From Cardinalis cardinalis (lineage: Eukaryota > Chordata > Aves > Passeriformes > Cardinalidae): a DNA stretch of 64,000 nt. Of the stretch, positions 14,001 to 28,342 are shown one piece after another. The notes under the pieces were generated by a model. It saw only the letters and a program-made list of their open reading frames with translations. It made no database searches and was not told the origin of the DNA. Both the position numbers and the translations under genes were made by a program. Within the stretch, counting starts at the first letter, position 1, and the number at the start of each line of letters is the position of its first letter. Where the stretch lies: NCBI GenBank assembly GCA_014549065.1, contig JACDOX010000044.1, positions 2,604,001 through 2,668,000 of the forward strand. Reading direction: 5' to 3'.

Positions 14001-15659
14001 TCCATGGGGTTAACTACAGCATCTCAATCTGTTTCCTAAGCTCCAGGGACAGATGGTTGAAGAGACTGTAAGAATGACTTCAGGGTTACTCACTGCTCAG
14101 GGATTCTCTTGGCTCTAGCAAAGAACACCTTTTAGGAAAGCATATCCATCCCTGATGATTGTATTGTAAAACACAACAATAGAGAGCAGCAAGGTCACTC
14201 CTCTGAGTCACTAAACTTCAAATGAACCTGTGTTACTCTCATGACAGAACTACCATGATGGCTTACTTGTTAAATAGAAATCTGCAAAATGACAATGAGA
14301 ATGAATAAATATGAGTTTTGCCAGTGACACTTTGCACCACACACCACTCTTACTGCCATCCCTCGAATGATAACTTCTTTTAACATATACACTATGTAGT
14401 GCATGCACTTGTGGATTTTACACACACATCTACAAAGTCACTTCTTCAAAATATGAACATGGTGCTGATACCTAAAGCAAACATGGAAAGCTTTCTACAT
14501 GAATAATCAGTATTGTATGCTTTGTTTGAAAAGTCAGGAGCTTCTAAGATACAATAATGTATCATTTTAACCTCTACATGCAAATAAAAGGAATTTTTTC
14601 CCTCTTGGCATTGTCTGTACAACTTCTCTGACACATGCTAGACATACCTAAAGCAGCTGTAGGAAAGCACAAGTCAGACTCCAGACTTGTTCTTTGGCAA
14701 GGTTATACTATAATTCCAACTATGCAAACACTAACTAGTATTAGCGAACTAAATTGAAATCTTAGTCTCACCTGTGGAAAATGCCTCACATAACTCACTT
14801 AAACAAGGTTGTCAGATGTTAAACTTGGACTACGTGTCTGCTCCAGGAATTGCACAAAGATCCTATGCCCCATGATGTTTGGCCCTTTCTTCTGACACGC
14901 CATTTAGAAAAGCTACAAGAACCTTTCTCTCAGTAATTTGCCAGCTGACTTTAAAATCCACAGTTTTCAGGCACTGAGAAATTTGAAACGATTCAAGAAA
15001 AAATTTATAGAAAGTTAACGTATTCACAGGGAAAAATTTAAATACCTACTAATTATATTAAGAATTATAACTGAAATATGTATATTTTCCAAAATTTAAG
15101 ACCTAGGAAGACAATAATGGATTGTAGATCCAAGCAACCTACAGCAATCTCTCGATTATTCATCCCATTACAACTAATATTATAGTACTTAATGTAAGAT
15201 TTCAAAATGTGTAATAGCACCTAGTCTCTCCAAAATTTTTCTTGTTTCAGTTGGACACTGTGACCAAAGAAATTCATGGCAATATACTTCCAATTAAGTA
15301 TTAAATTAAGGGCTAATATATATTGAAGACAATTTCTAAATTGTCAGTTTCACTTACNTGGATTTGTATATTATTTCACTCCTTTCAAATTTTTCATTTC
15401 TTCTCCATTACAAAATTGTCTGTACAAATATAATCTGAATGTAATTTTTTTTNAAGTTGTTATTATTATAATCCACATACTTACCAGTTGCCTGTCTGTA
15501 TTAATATCAGAGTAAACACCTCACAACTTCAACACACGAGATGAAGAGATTTCAAACACCTCTTCATCACTGATGCAACACTGGGTTTAAGCCTTTTATG
15601 AGTTAGAAGGCTTCATTTAAGTGCATGTAAGTTTTTAATGAAACCCTGTTGACTGTGGG
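11063..15659. other. Unassigned non-coding DNA
   Basis: AT-rich sequence with no gene recognised. It contains a 13-base A run near 12703 and an 'atcatagaatatccc'-like word near 12078 that is too short to call CR1. The longest open frame is 87 codons (11702-11965, plus), without motifs. Confidence 0.5.
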
Positions 15660-16010
15660 CTATCTGTGTTGGTCACTGAATCATCATGCCCTGCAAGATA
15701 TAAGAATTCCTATGCATTGATGTGTTGTCATCTTATTGTGACTCTTCCATACCTTCTCAGTGATTTCTCATGGGCATCTCCTCACNGCGCTGACTACTTC
15801 TTCACAGCTCAGCCAACAAACTCCATCTCTCTTCTCAGCACAAACAACAAACTCCANCTCTCTCCTCACCCAGCTAACCACTCTTTTGTAGCACTCACNT
15901 TCTTATTGGACACAGCTGTGGCCTGTTAAGGGCAGACCCGTGCCTAATCTTTGGTGATCAGTACAGCTGCAACTCCTCAGGGGTGAGACTGCCTTCTGCA
16001 CTAGCTTTAT
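15660..16010 (+). repeat. Possible LTR-like repeat with internal tandem units
   Basis: A C/T-rich stretch contains two adjacent imperfect units (15811-15836 and 15837-15867). They share 'acaaactcca' followed by 'ctctct' and 'ctc', and a third weaker unit follows ('agctaaccactctttt'). Downstream words such as 'ttattggacacagctgtggc' and 'tgatcagtacagctgcaact' give the impression of an interspersed avian LTR. I cannot name a family and saw no clear TG...CA ends or target duplication. An 87-codon open frame here is probably a result of pyrimidine bias. Confidence 0.3.
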
Positions 16011-19000
16011 TTTCTTACATTCTATCCCTCCACATTGATGTTCTCAATCTCTGCTTGTCCACTTATGTTCAGATTCCTGCTACATCCAAGTTNCAAACAC
16101 AATCCACAAGTTGCTTTTTTCTAATCTACAAGACGAAATCCTTCAGCATCAAATGATAACTGCAAGAGAAATATTTAGCATGATCACAAAAAGATGGTCC
16201 TGTTGCCTTCAGGCCCTGCAATAGAAAAGGTACCATGCTCCATCAAGCACAGGAGGACCGGTCAGATCTCTTGTTCCCCCTTCTCAAATACTTTGTGTGG
16301 AGCACAAGGCCCTCAAAAGGGCTCAGAGGGAAAAGAGCCCAGTAAATTAGAGAAGCANTATGAATAAAAGATCAGTGAAATATTCTAAACTATGAATAGG
16401 GAGTGCTGTACCTCAGACCCAGAGGCATCCCCAAGCAGGACCCCAAAAACCCCAAGAGTTCTTACAGCTGGCTGTTGTACACCCTGACAGCCACTCCACA
16501 GCAGCAAAACCTGTTCCAGAGTAGCAGATCTGCAAGTCAGTGATCCCTTTTCATGTTAAACCAGTAGCAATCCATCTTAAAAGCCTTTTGGCACTAGATC
16601 CAGAGACAAGGTGATTCACAGATCAAGGTCCTCATAGATTTAACTGAGCACCCTATTCCCATACACAATCCTCTTGACTTACTACTACACTAGGAAACAG
16701 TACTTCTACTTTAGCATACCACAGTTTCTGTACAGGTGAAATTCCAAACTCAAAAAAGAAACTGTTGGGAAATACAAGTGCTCCAATTCCAGAAAGAATA
16801 AAAGTCAAAACCCATCTTATCTAATAAAACTATAGGGCTTTAATATACAACCCTTTTGCTTTTGCCCTAGATCTGGGAAGCTTCAGTAAACCACTGGGAA
16901 AATCTTTTTTTCCTNTTAAAACACTAAGAGCTGTACAATGATAATAATTTTATCAAGGAAAGTATCTAATTTTATTGGACATAGCAGTTGGAAAAACAAC
17001 TCCGCCAAACAACAACAGCCAATATCCCCAAAAAATTCCATAAGCAAACAGCAAAAGCATAGAGAAAGGAAAAAACCACACCAAACTGCATTTTGTTGAC
17101 ACTGACCATCACTTTCACTGAAAAAACCCAAAAACTATAAGGTTTCCAAGTTCCCCTGAGGAAACTTATTTCACAGTTACCAGAATTTGCCATCTGTAGC
17201 TTTCTTCTTCAATGAAATCTTTAGAATAGACTGCATTGCAGATGAGTAGGAACTGTTAACTCTTCATTGTGGGGGTTTTGACAACTTGTGCAAGCTCTTT
17301 TAAATTAGAATTTCTTGCATATTAAAATGTAGGTTTATCCTTTCCCACATGAATCATTACACACTCTGTTAGCCTGTTAGTCAGCAGGAACATACCGCAG
17401 CACTTTNAAAGCTGACTATTACTGTCTAATGNTACATTCCAACAATCTGCTAAAACNGAACATGCAGAACTTCATGCTATAACAATANAGACATGACCGA
17501 TGCTTCATAGATTTTATTGTTCACATTANTAGATGACATAAATTCAACCTAATACGGAAAAGATTCTCCTAAAATTATTACAGGTTTCTTTTGTATTTTG
17601 GCAATCAGGTTTAAAATCATCACTTAATGATTTATTGAATTATTCAACACACTCCCAACAGTTACTGAAATAATTTAAGGACCATTTGATAGTTAATATA
17701 TATTACAAAAANATTCTTCACCTGCAATCAATTTTAGGTCTTATTTACTTTCTAAATAAATATCTGCATCAACATGCTGCTGAGCAGAGATCCACANTCA
17801 TTGCTTTATTTTCACCTCAACCTTTCATTCTCCATCTGTCTCATTCATCACTTTCACTCTNTCATGACTTATACAAGGAGATCTTTGAAGAACAATCAGT
17901 AGCCAATACAGCAAACCAAAATGCATAATAATGCATCCAAAAATAATATGAACAGGTGATATTGAAAATCGTGTGTTGAATTATGTTTGTCATTAAACTG
18001 TCCAAGTCATGGTCACTTCCCTTCATTTTCACAATTATGATCATCAGCACATTTGTAACCTTCATTTTGCAATTGTGTCTAATTTACCTACATATCTTCT
18101 TACCCTCAGACTTAACAGTGTGTTTAAATCCACTTAACAGTCTGTTAGATCCACAAAATCATAAAATTACATGTAAAGAGGAAAAACTGCTTCCTACACA
18201 AAAGCATTGATTTACTATATTGTCACCATGCCTCCAAGACATCAATTAAAGGAATAAAAGAGAAACAGCTAAAACATTGAAAAGAAGAACTGATGGGTTG
18301 AAAATAAGGTATTCACTCCCACCAATATCTTTTTCATCCCCCATGTAGATATTTCAGCTCTTACCTCTTCTGCAGCTGTCATTGTGCTTTATGAAGGCTT
18401 AAACTAAAATCTGCACAGCTGTGTACATATTTATGGCCCAAGTTAAAGCTATAGACTGGCTCTTTAGGAGGAAGAGTGGTTTGTCAGACTGGCATAATGG
18501 GGGTTGACAATAGCACCATAAACACGCAGTAAAATGGGAAATGGAAAAATTAATCAAGCTGCACAACCTCAGTGGATGAGATGCCCAGATACAGCCATAC
18601 AACTAATAAAATTAAATGGAAATACACAAAGAATAGCAGGTCTTTTAGAGAGAAAAAAAAAGCTAATCCTAGAAAGCAGTAGCCCTGTATTAGAAACTCA
18701 CCGATTTTCTTCCTGTAATGAAGCTGCAGATTTATGCAAACAGACAATATCCTCCAACCTCTTAATACTGACCATTACAGTAATATAATCTAGTAGTAAG
18801 TCAAATATAAAACCATAAAGTAGTCAAAAAGTAAATAGTTGCATGGCAATTTTTAAACACTTGCATTTAATCATACTATTCTCTTGATTTAGGATCAAGA
18901 TAGTGTTAGGTTCTGTGTTTTCTGTACTACACTAATGGAAATGTGATTTACTAAAACACTAAATATACCACCCGCAGTCAGAATACAATCTTGTAAAATA

Positions 19001-20424
19001 TAGTGTCAGAAGCAACCTGTTATTTGTGCCTTTTTTTTGGCTAGAACTATTTATGAAGTTCTAGTTTTACAGTTACCTTTCATACCAGTATTTTCATTTA
19101 CTAAAGTAAGCAAACCTGAACTTTCAGCAAGATGTCAGCATATGACACCATATGCTTGAATTTCAATTAATGCCATGTGAATAAGAACATATTTGTTTTC
19201 CTTTCTTACCTCTTGCCAGCTACAATGAGACAATACTAAAGAATGGAAGGCAGCAGGTTCACAGTACATGAACCTTTATCAAAATTTCAGATTAGAATAT
19301 TTCATCTGATTGCCCAATTCCCCAAAATTTTCAACTTCAGCAGTTACAATCACAGTCACAATCACATACATATTAAAATTCTGGCCTGAAAGGATGAATG
19401 TCAGATGACTCAACTCCATATCAAATTCTGGCTAAATGCCAAAATTGGTCTCAGAAATAACACTTACCCAGTCAAACATGAAGGAAAGCCTATTTATAGT
19501 ATTGCAGGAAAGGAAATTCCTTATCCTTTTTTTTTAATGGACTCAGACATTGAATGAGCTATCCCTGGGATTCAAGAACTAAAATACATGCAAACTTTTA
19601 AATAAAATATAGTTTAAAGACAAAGAGCAGTAGCCTTTAAGCAAATGGCATCTTCTTACTCCTCACAGAGCCTAACACTGCCTCTGCAGGGGTAAGAGCA
19701 GGAACAGACACAGATCTTGCACAGTCACTCCCGGATACCTTGTGGCATGAAGTGCCTGAGTAACCCAGAGCAAAACTCAACTAGACTTTAAAAAGAGCTT
19801 ACTGTAATTGAGTAAAAAATACTCTAACNTTAACTAAATTTAATGTGAAGTTAACTTTTCTCAAATTATTTATGCAGATCTTGTTAAGAGGAAAAGTGTA
19901 GAAGAAATTGTTTAGGTTAATTACTCTTCCCATGATCTAATCCTGAGAATAACTGCATTCTGCAAAGTTGTAACTGCCCCGAACTCTTACTGAGGCTTGA
20001 AAGCTTTAATGTTCTACTGCACTTCCTGTAAAATACTCAGAGTATATACACAGCCTCTTCTTAGTATGAAACTTAGAGGTATTTTGTAAGTAGAATTTAG
20101 AAACATTTGTGNAAGTTACATGCAGTATTGAAAGAGGGATTATGCAATAAAATAACATTTTAAAAAATAATTCAGAACAGAACATAATAAAGAAAATCAG
20201 GCAGCAAGCACTACCAGTAGCCGATTGAGGCTTTTTGTTTGGTAAGCCAGACCTTCCCTAAGGACCCAATCATGCTAATTGTCAAGTACATCCCGCAGGG
20301 CTGAGTANCCCCAGTTCCTGCCTGGATCTGGGCCTCTTAACTGCAATGCTGCTCTCTGCCCAACTCACAAATACGGGGCTGTGCAAGGCTGACGTACAAG
20401 AAGAGCACATGAAATGCACAAGAA
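16011..20424. other. Unassigned non-coding DNA
   Basis: No gene was recognised. Short open frames (up to 84 codons) occur on both strands without motifs. Several Ns cluster at 17407-17530. Confidence 0.55.
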
Positions 20425-20822
20425 TTCAAGGAGAAAGACTTGGGAGCTCTGGTGGACAAGAAGGTGAACACGAGCCAGCACTGTGCCCTTGAAGCAAAGG
20501 GTTCTAAGCTGCATTATGCACAACACTGCCAAAAGGTCAANGGAGTTAAGAGCCTTCCCCTCTGCTCAGAAAAAAAGGACCTCAAGCAATGTGCATAAAT
20601 TAAAGTATGAAATTCCTCACTTATTCACAGTGAGGGTGGTTGAAATCTCAGGGGACAGGCTGCCNGGAGTAGTGGTGAAGTCTCCTTGGTCGTAATCAAG
20701 AGACAACAGGACATGAACCTGAGCAATCAGCTCCAGGTGGTCCTGCTTGAGCAGAAAGTTAGACTAGGTGACCTCCAGAGGCACCTTCAAAACCCAACCA
20801 TGACTGTGATATTCTGAAATCG
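20425..20822 (+). mobile_element. CR1 LINE fragment with internal deletion
   Basis: The first part encodes the C-terminal region of a CR1 ORF2 reverse transcriptase on the plus strand. Translated, 20438-20500 reads DLGALVDKKVNTSQHCALEA, closely matching the CR1 pattern DLGVLVDNKLNMSQQCALVA. A block around 20511-20575 continues with a recognisable but decayed match. After a divergent or deleted stretch, the 3' region resumes at about 20630 ('cagtgagggtggttgaaatc') and runs through 'ctgcttgagcagaaagttag' and 'actaggtgacctccagaggc' to a terminal 'gatattctgaaat'. Part of the CR1 3' region is missing between the two blocks. The copy is non-functional. Confidence 0.88.
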
Positions 20823-23799
20823 ATGAAAAAACTTAGGGACTTGAGAAGCTGATCTTTACAGCCTTCTATGTCCAGATATCTGGACTAGACCTTAGAAAAG
20901 TNATTTCACAAAATCAAATCCTACAGGATTAATGGTCTACAAACCTTGCTTGATCTTTTTTTGCTTGTCAATTTTTGCATGCTCTTCATTTTCTTAGGAT
21001 GCCTAGTAAAATACCCCTTATATTTCCACACGTAACAAAAGTACTAAAGACCATTTTAAGGTCCTGGTGTTAGCAGAATTAAGATGCTACCTCTTTTTCA
21101 CCTCAGTAGGGCAATATATTACGCTCATCAATTACTTCTATTTCCATCTAAAGAGAAACAGCAAGTGCTAAGACTGCATCAGCTGGTTTTACCTTGGACA
21201 CAAAGTACTTTGTTGGACTTTAAAAGGCAAATTTGGCTTTGAATCATTTGGCTGCTCTTGGGCTTTTTTTACTGTCAACAGTGACACTGTTCAGCCATTT
21301 TGTCTCAGAAAACAGCTGATTCTTCTACAAGNCAGAAATTGATTCTAAGCATAAGGTTAATTAAATACAACATGCATACAAGGGTATACACAATAATTTA
21401 AACATCCTATAANGGGGACAATCCCTGGAATACAGGGGGTGGGGAATGATACAATATAGAAAAGAGAGTATCAAGCCCTGGAATGTTTAGCTTTCTCCTC
21501 CCAGAACTGGAATTCTCACCTGGAATGGAACAGATACAGCATTTGTCCCTTCCCAAGTCCCCACATAACAAAATCAACTATATTTGGTTTATTGCTGTAA
21601 TGCATATTGCTACTTATTTCTCTTTTCAAGACAGAAAAGACTACTTGCTTAAAAAAAATTTAAAAAATTCTGCAGAGTCAGAGGAAGAGGAACAGGGGAC
21701 AAAAGTGCTGAGAAATTACACACATTTTCCAATCTGTCAAAAATAGACCATTTAGTTTATAGATGCCAATATGTACAAAAATATCTAACTAGGAAGAGCA
21801 TAAACACAAGCTTGTTATGGATAATGAACTGAAATTGCCCACTGTATAAATAGGGAAATATTGCTGAATCAATACAGTGTTGGGAGAGTGAGCAAGACAG
21901 CCTCCTCACTTATTCAACACTTTAAAGCTCTCAGAAAANGACTACCCAGTAAACCAAAGTCAATTTAGAGATACTGGCTTACAGGTAGGTAATGGCAATT
22001 GTGATATCTTTCTAAAGCTTTTGAATTCCTGATCTCAAAATTAATTCAAGCCATAATCTTTTACAAGTCCCTTGGAAGGCATCTCTTCCCCTCCTGAGTG
22101 TGTTTAAAAATAAAATAACCCTAAAGAATTATAAAAAAAACCCCAAATCATTTTAGACCATGCAGGAACAAATAATCAGAAATCAGGATACAATAAGAAA
22201 ACCAAGCACTACAGCCGTTACCGATAAGACTTTTTTCTTTGAAAAAGACTTGTACTCATTTTCTGAGTGACTCNCTTCCACCTTCAGAGAGTTGTACATA
22301 TTAGCAGTGAGCAGTTCTGCAAGCATTGATGCCTGCAATATAATATGGCCTCTTATGCAGACCACTCAGACCCTGCTGTCTAAAAAACATCCACTCAGTT
22401 CAATCTTCCTCCCTTACTCCACCTCTTTTTTCCCCCCTCTGGTCCTNTTGAATGGCCTCAAACATGCAGACGGATATTCCTTTCACAACATCCTCCTCCT
22501 GTGCCACAGAGGAACTCCAGGCTGAACAGCTCAACCCTGGAGCTGAAGGGAGGATAATGCCTGGATAAAGTTCTGCATGAACTGATCCATTCCTGAATGG
22601 ATATTGTTATAACATCTGNCACCACTAGAAGGTGACTAAACAGGACTCAGTGGCCATGATTTGCAAGGTAGATCAGCAACTTGAAGTCCAAAAATAGAAT
22701 CCATCCCAAGTACATTGTTCCATGTTTGTGCTGTCTCCAATAAAGACNGAAGGAACAGAAGACAGAGTGGTTAAACACAGAAGCACTAAGATTNCCAAGT
22801 GTGCAAGGAAACCTGGTCATGTTTCTGTGCAAAAATCTAGCACTTCAAGAGATAGTCATCAAAATAGCTATTAAAAGCACCTCCAACATTCTTTGAAATG
22901 TATCAAAAAACAATTGGTTATGCTAATGATTANTGAGATCAAGTGGAAATTTGAGTAAAACAGATTTGTAGAACCTGATTTAAAATGGCACTCACCATGA
23001 AAGAGCACAAGGCTCTACAAAAAGTGAAGTTGTTATTGACAGTGGCTATTGCATTTTCCAAGTGTTGCTTAAGAGTGCCCCTCAGAGCCAACTAGAAAAA
23101 GAAGATGCTCATTTTTCTGTTGCTTTTCTATATCTCATTATAGCCTTGACTTGCATAAAGGTGTGTTCTTTCATCTCAGTCAATACCATTACTTATTTTT
23201 CTGTGCTACTTTACACCTCAACTTGCAAGCCAATTTAACAAATATCAAATCTGGAATCAAGACTCTACAGTCTGATAAGTTACAAAGCAAGAAGATGCCA
23301 TAGCTCAACTATTTGTTCATTAGAGGTGGNAGGAGAAATGTCATGCCCCTGACAGCTCGATAGGAAGAAAGAAAATATGAAACTGAGGAATNTAAGCAGA
23401 ATTGTTATTAAAGATAGATAAAGGAATCTGTGACAAGGTACAAGCCTCTTATTTGCAAGTGAATGTCTTAAAAATTAAGACATTTTTCTCTCTCCTCTTA
23501 GTCATAATACTTAATAAACCTAATTTTGTAAAAAAACACAAATACTTTTGCAATTAATGCATAATATTGTACGAAATTTAAAGAAAATATATGTGTGGTA
23601 TGTCTCACACCATCATACAATAGCACTGTAATCCTGTCCCAAGCAGACAAAGAACTGCATAACTTAAGACTTCTCCTAGTCCACCTTCTTATGGTGCTTT
23701 TCTTTTGTGAAACTGGATAGCAAGAGACACTGTACCACAAAGTACAAATCAATTAAACAATGCACTATTGTTATCTGGATAAATACAGCATAAGGAACC
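20823..23799. other. Unassigned non-coding DNA
   Basis: No gene was recognised. A pyrimidine-rich tract lies at about 22395-22446. Open frames are short (up to 87 codons), with no motif. Confidence 0.55.
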
Positions 23800-24430
23800 T
23801 CACAAAATTCACCAAGGACGAATCAAGCCCTGCATGGATTGACCCTTTCCACCAGTATGATTAGGCCTGGAGCACCTGGCTAGGAGCTCTGTGGACAAGG
23901 ATAGAGGNGCTCTTGTGGATGCTTGGCTAAAGATAAGCCAGCATGGGACTCTGGAATAAATGCAGGCCAATAGCCTAGNGGGTTGCGACAGGAAAAACTG
24001 CAGGGAACTCAAGTGAATCCACTGGAAGGCATCCAGGATGGTCAGAGGGAGGAGAAAACAGGATTTGAGAATATAGGATTTGTTCAGCCTTGAAGAAAAG
24101 AAGGCTCCAGGGGGCTTAGCAGCAGAACCTCAGTACTACAGGGAGGCTGCTGAGAACACAAAGCCAGGTTATTCATTGTGGTGCATAGTGGAAGGTTGAG
24201 ACACACCTATCCTTCCATAAATAGGTGATTGCAACTGGATGAAGGGGAGTGGGCAGGGAAGGTTTCACCATGAGGATAATCAAGCTTCAGAAGCCAGAGA
24301 GGTTGTGGAATCTCCATCCTCAGAGACTTGACAGCTTCAGACAGCAATGGTCAACTTAATGCTGGCTCTGCCTTGAGCAGGCTAAATACCTCCCGAGATC
24401 TCTTCCAACCTGAGTGACTCTGCAATTCTA
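23800..24430 (+). mobile_element. CR1 LINE, 5'-truncated
   Basis: This is a plus-strand CR1 copy of about 630 bp. Landmarks in order are: a decayed RT C-terminal block around 23880-23990; 'gaaggcatccaggatggtca' near 24025; 'ttgttcagccttgaagaaaa' and 'gaaggctccagggggctt' near 24080-24118 (the usual 'ctgttcagcctggagaagag' block); 'gttgtggaatctccatcctc' near 24302; and 'cttgagcaggctaaatacct' then 'atctcttccaacctgagtga' near 24372-24418. It ends in 'ctctgcaattct'. It is moderately diverged and the open reading frame is broken. Confidence 0.9.
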
Positions 24431-27400
24431 AGTCATAAACCCAAAGAAACTCCTTAGATAGAACAGCAAGAAAATCCTATGTGATTTATATACTGCTAAT
24501 GAAGCTGCCTTTTCCAATGTCTGAACAACTGATTTGAGGACTAATGTATTTGACTATGGTATCATCAAATTAAGAGAAGAAAGTTCTCATTTCTCTAGCA
24601 TTATTTAGTTTGGAAAGGCAATTTAGCAAAAAGCATCATTAATGTTGTATGAAGAACAGAAACATCTGAATCATCAGCAAATACAAGCATTAGTTTAAAT
24701 AACCTGCTAACTCTCACATGGCTCCACAGCTTGGTCNCTCTCAGGAAATAAACAGTCTAACACACCAATATTGGAAGTCCAATAAAACAACACTTATTCT
24801 AAAGAAAAACAATTCATTTACATAGACTTATTTCACCCCAAACTCTGCCACTTATTTCTTATGGGATGCAGGAAGGATCACAGGAATGACAAGACAGGAA
24901 CTAAATTTTGAAACGTTCATTTTATCTAAAAGCATTTAGCTGAACATTTAGGTCCAGCTGCTACAGCAGTGATTTTTCTAGAGCTGCTTGCTATACTACA
25001 GAAGCAAACACTATATTCAAGAATTGCCCAGAGCACATATATGGATATTCTGCAGGAAGACAACATAACCCTCATTATTTAGGTGCAAAAATACTAAGGT
25101 TGCTCTCAAACTTGAATTATCATTGACATGAGTTATGCCTGAAACATACAAAAATAATTTGGCATGGGGCTTTTTNGCCCATGCTTTAAGGTTAGTTATA
25201 CATTACATATACTTTAATTCCCACAAAGACAAACAAACTAAAAATACTCCATATGCAGCCAGTAATTCATCACGAAACAGTATAGTTCACAGAAGTATAA
25301 CTGAATGCCTTGTCCTGACACTGGCTTGCCTGCAGCAAAGCANAGAACATACTCCTTCACCAATACACAAATGTACTGCCTTACACGATGTGCTATTCTT
25401 ATTGACTTCAAATACACTCCTTCTTCCTGCTCTCCTGGAAATCTTATGTTTCAAGAAATAATCCAAGGGATCACCACATTCCAAAGGGGAAAAAAAAATA
25501 CCCCACCAAAACAAATATACAAAACTACAATAAAACATTCTCCAAAGAAACCTAAAACTCCAACACATCCTTTCAGACACTTGCTGAACACTATTCTCAT
25601 CAGAAATCAAAAGATAGCATTTACCTGGCATAAACCTTGCATTAAAAGGAGACTGAAGTGCAGTAGCTAAAAGATAGCACAATAGTATTGAGTTGGCTTN
25701 GTGAAAAGGAATTAAGAAAATGTATATTAACAATCATTCTTCCCTGAATCACTTCCACAACATGTTACCATTTCTAACACCNAAAATGACTCTCTGGTAA
25801 CAGCTCTTGCTTCAAAGCTACAAATGTAATTCTCATCAATATTCTCCTGGAATAAACAGATATACTCTGAATTCCTCAGAAAAGAAATATAATTCTTTTG
25901 CTGGTCCAAACACCAATGTTCCTTTCCTCAAAAGAAATAAAAGGCCAAGCTCATTGCCCTACAGTTTAAGGCTTTGATTAAAAATCAATTGGGCTGTTCA
26001 TGCCCTTACAATTAGCTAGTTGCTAAAACACTGCTGAATCAGATGCAAAAAGAGGTAAAAATGAGACCAAAAGTCTCCCTTTCACTCCAGAACAATGAGC
26101 TTGCTTATATATTAGTTAGGACCACTTATTTTCTAAGCTGGGGCTCTACTCAGAGTAAATTTTCCCCAAAGAGCAAAGACCTCTTGCAGGGACTGTGAGA
26201 GCCACCTTTTTGGTTTTTTTGCACAGTACTTATTTTCTGGTCTTCTGCTGGGAAGCAATGAAGCAAACTGATTTCCAGTAAGCTTTATCAAAAGGCAATC
26301 AAAAGCTCAGCATCGTTACCAAAAGCAAAATTGCATTGATTAAATAGAAAAATCATTCTAATAAAGACCTGATAGACATGTAATTGTGACTTTCTTCTGC
26401 ACAGAGCAGTGAAAAGAGCAAAAGATGAAGATATGTTAACAAAAAAACCCCAAGAGACTGAAGCAAATATAGGCAAAACTACAATTTAGTTCTGAAAATG
26501 GTATTTCAAAGTCCCAGTTAGAGTAGATTTTTTCATTCTTATAAGAGAGTAGATGCTACATGCAATGTATTATCAATTAAAATCAACCTCACTGCACATT
26601 AATTTAGTTTAGCTCTGGTCTTAATCCAACTGGATCTCTGTTGGCAAATTTCTTTATTTTGCAAATTTCGCATATAAAATTGCAGATGCATGAAGAGTTT
26701 TGAGCCAAAAGTTTTCTGAGGACACATTGCAGGAAAACAGAATTGAATTTNAGGTCAACAATTCTTGTAACCAAAACTGAACAGCTCTGGGAACAGGTAT
26801 TTGATGCTTGGCTTTTCAAATACTGTCGGAGAAAAGGCAGCATTTTCACACACGATTTAAAAGTATCACCTAGTGTACTAGGTGCTCATCACCACATAAC
26901 AAATCAAAAAACTTGGACCAAAAGGGCACTGGTTTGAACTCCAAAGCACATCCCTAGCATTGCCCTACTTGCCTGTGTAAGTTTTAAGACCAAGTCTGGA
27001 TAAGACAACTAACTTGGGATTGAAAATAGTATCAAACTGGCTCATTTAGGTAGCTGTGGTTTATATAAAGAGCAATGAAGAAGTCATTCTCATCTTAAAA
27101 AAATTTTTGGAAAAAACAAAACTGCAACCAAAGTTTGTGGACTCAATTTGAATGCCTAGACCAAAACATAAGAGGTGTCTTTTGAGGGCACTTTAAAAAA
27201 AAAGAGAAAAAGCCAGACTGACACAAAGAGCCTTGGGTAAGAACTTAATTCAGCTGTAATCTAGGTAGTGATTTTAATTATACTGCTGAGGTAAATGATA
27301 CAGTCAGAGAATGGGCACAAATGGCAGATTTGGCATCTAAACAATGTTTCTGGCAGAGGCAGAGAAGGCAAAGGAAGTAATAGCAGGAAAAACCAAAAAT

Positions 27401-28139
27401 GCTTGGCTTAAATACCATTTCAAATTGCCAACGGCAAATATATCTTCTGTGAAAGCACCTCCACACTCTTTAACCACTTTTGCCATTCACAAAGTGTTCA
27501 GACGCCATTGAAAGAGCATTTTAGTCATACAGATTATGGAGCAATAGCTGGAATGCTTTACATGGCCTTGGCATAAATCAACAGCTCCTGTTCCACTAGG
27601 ACTTANTTTGCCTTCATAAATAATAATACAACTAAGGATGAAACTATATTAAATCTATCTAGGAACTAAGTTCACATCTTGCAGCCAAAGAGGTCAGCAA
27701 GCTGCATATCAAAAACTCATTTAAAGAAACACTTTGGACCGACTCAAATAACTCCCCTAAACATGTACAATGGTGTCAAGCACCTGCTTGATACCTGCTA
27801 ACATAACAACCAGCACTTTTGGCAGTGATAGCTTCCATTTNTACTTGTATGTACATAATGTGGGTAGTATTAAGTCTTTTACTAGGGAAAAAAATGGGGT
27901 TACATGCTGAACAAAGGCTTAGAAGAAAAACTGTTTTCTTTTTGTCTCCAAGACTTGCCTCCATTTGCAACCCAAAAGAATTTGTCCCACAGTCAGTGAA
28001 ATAAATAGCATGTGGGAATAAAACTCACCACGAATATGTTGGGACAATGCTCCCAGAGGTGAGCTGACTGGGAGAACTATCCACGTTATTCCTTCCTCCC
28101 TTCTACACAAGCAGAAGCTGTGTCCTCACAGAGAAGCCA
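24431..28139. other. Unassigned non-coding DNA
   Basis: No gene or repeat family was recognised. Around 25130-25733 open frames occur on both strands (minus 148 codons at 25287-25733, plus 121 codons at 25305-25670). The stretch is unusually A/C-rich on the plus strand (for example 25488-25570), which removes stop codons in several frames. No domain is visible and each frame contains an ambiguous base, so I do not call a gene. Confidence 0.5.
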
Positions 28140-28342
28140 CCGTAAAACCCNCCCCAAACTTTTTCCTACAGGCTCCTCCCCCTTGATTAAAGCCAGGTGT
28201 GAGCCATTAGCTGAGGCGTTTCCATCACCTCCCCTTCACACAGCTGTACCCACTTTGTAAACGAGCTCTGCTGCCTGAAGTAAGTCAGAGCACAGAGGGA
28301 CTCTCAGAGACCCTTTCTTTCACCTGCCATCCCTCAGGGAAG
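28140..28342 (+). promoter_or_regulatory. GC-richer patch with splice-like signals, possible non-coding exon
   Basis: Against the AT-rich surroundings this stretch is locally C/G-rich. It contains a good acceptor-like site (a pyrimidine tract then 'cctacag' ending at 28171) and a strong donor-like site ('gtaagt' at 28280-28285), which would bound a 108-base exon at 28172-28279. All three forward frames of that interval contain a stop, so it could only be untranslated or non-coding RNA. It could equally be chance or a regulatory element. Confidence 0.22.

Noticed and set aside
25287..25733. 148-codon minus frame and 121-codon plus frame as coding
   Set aside because: They overlap each other on opposite strands in an A/C-biased stretch where stops are depleted. 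No motif or splice context was seen.
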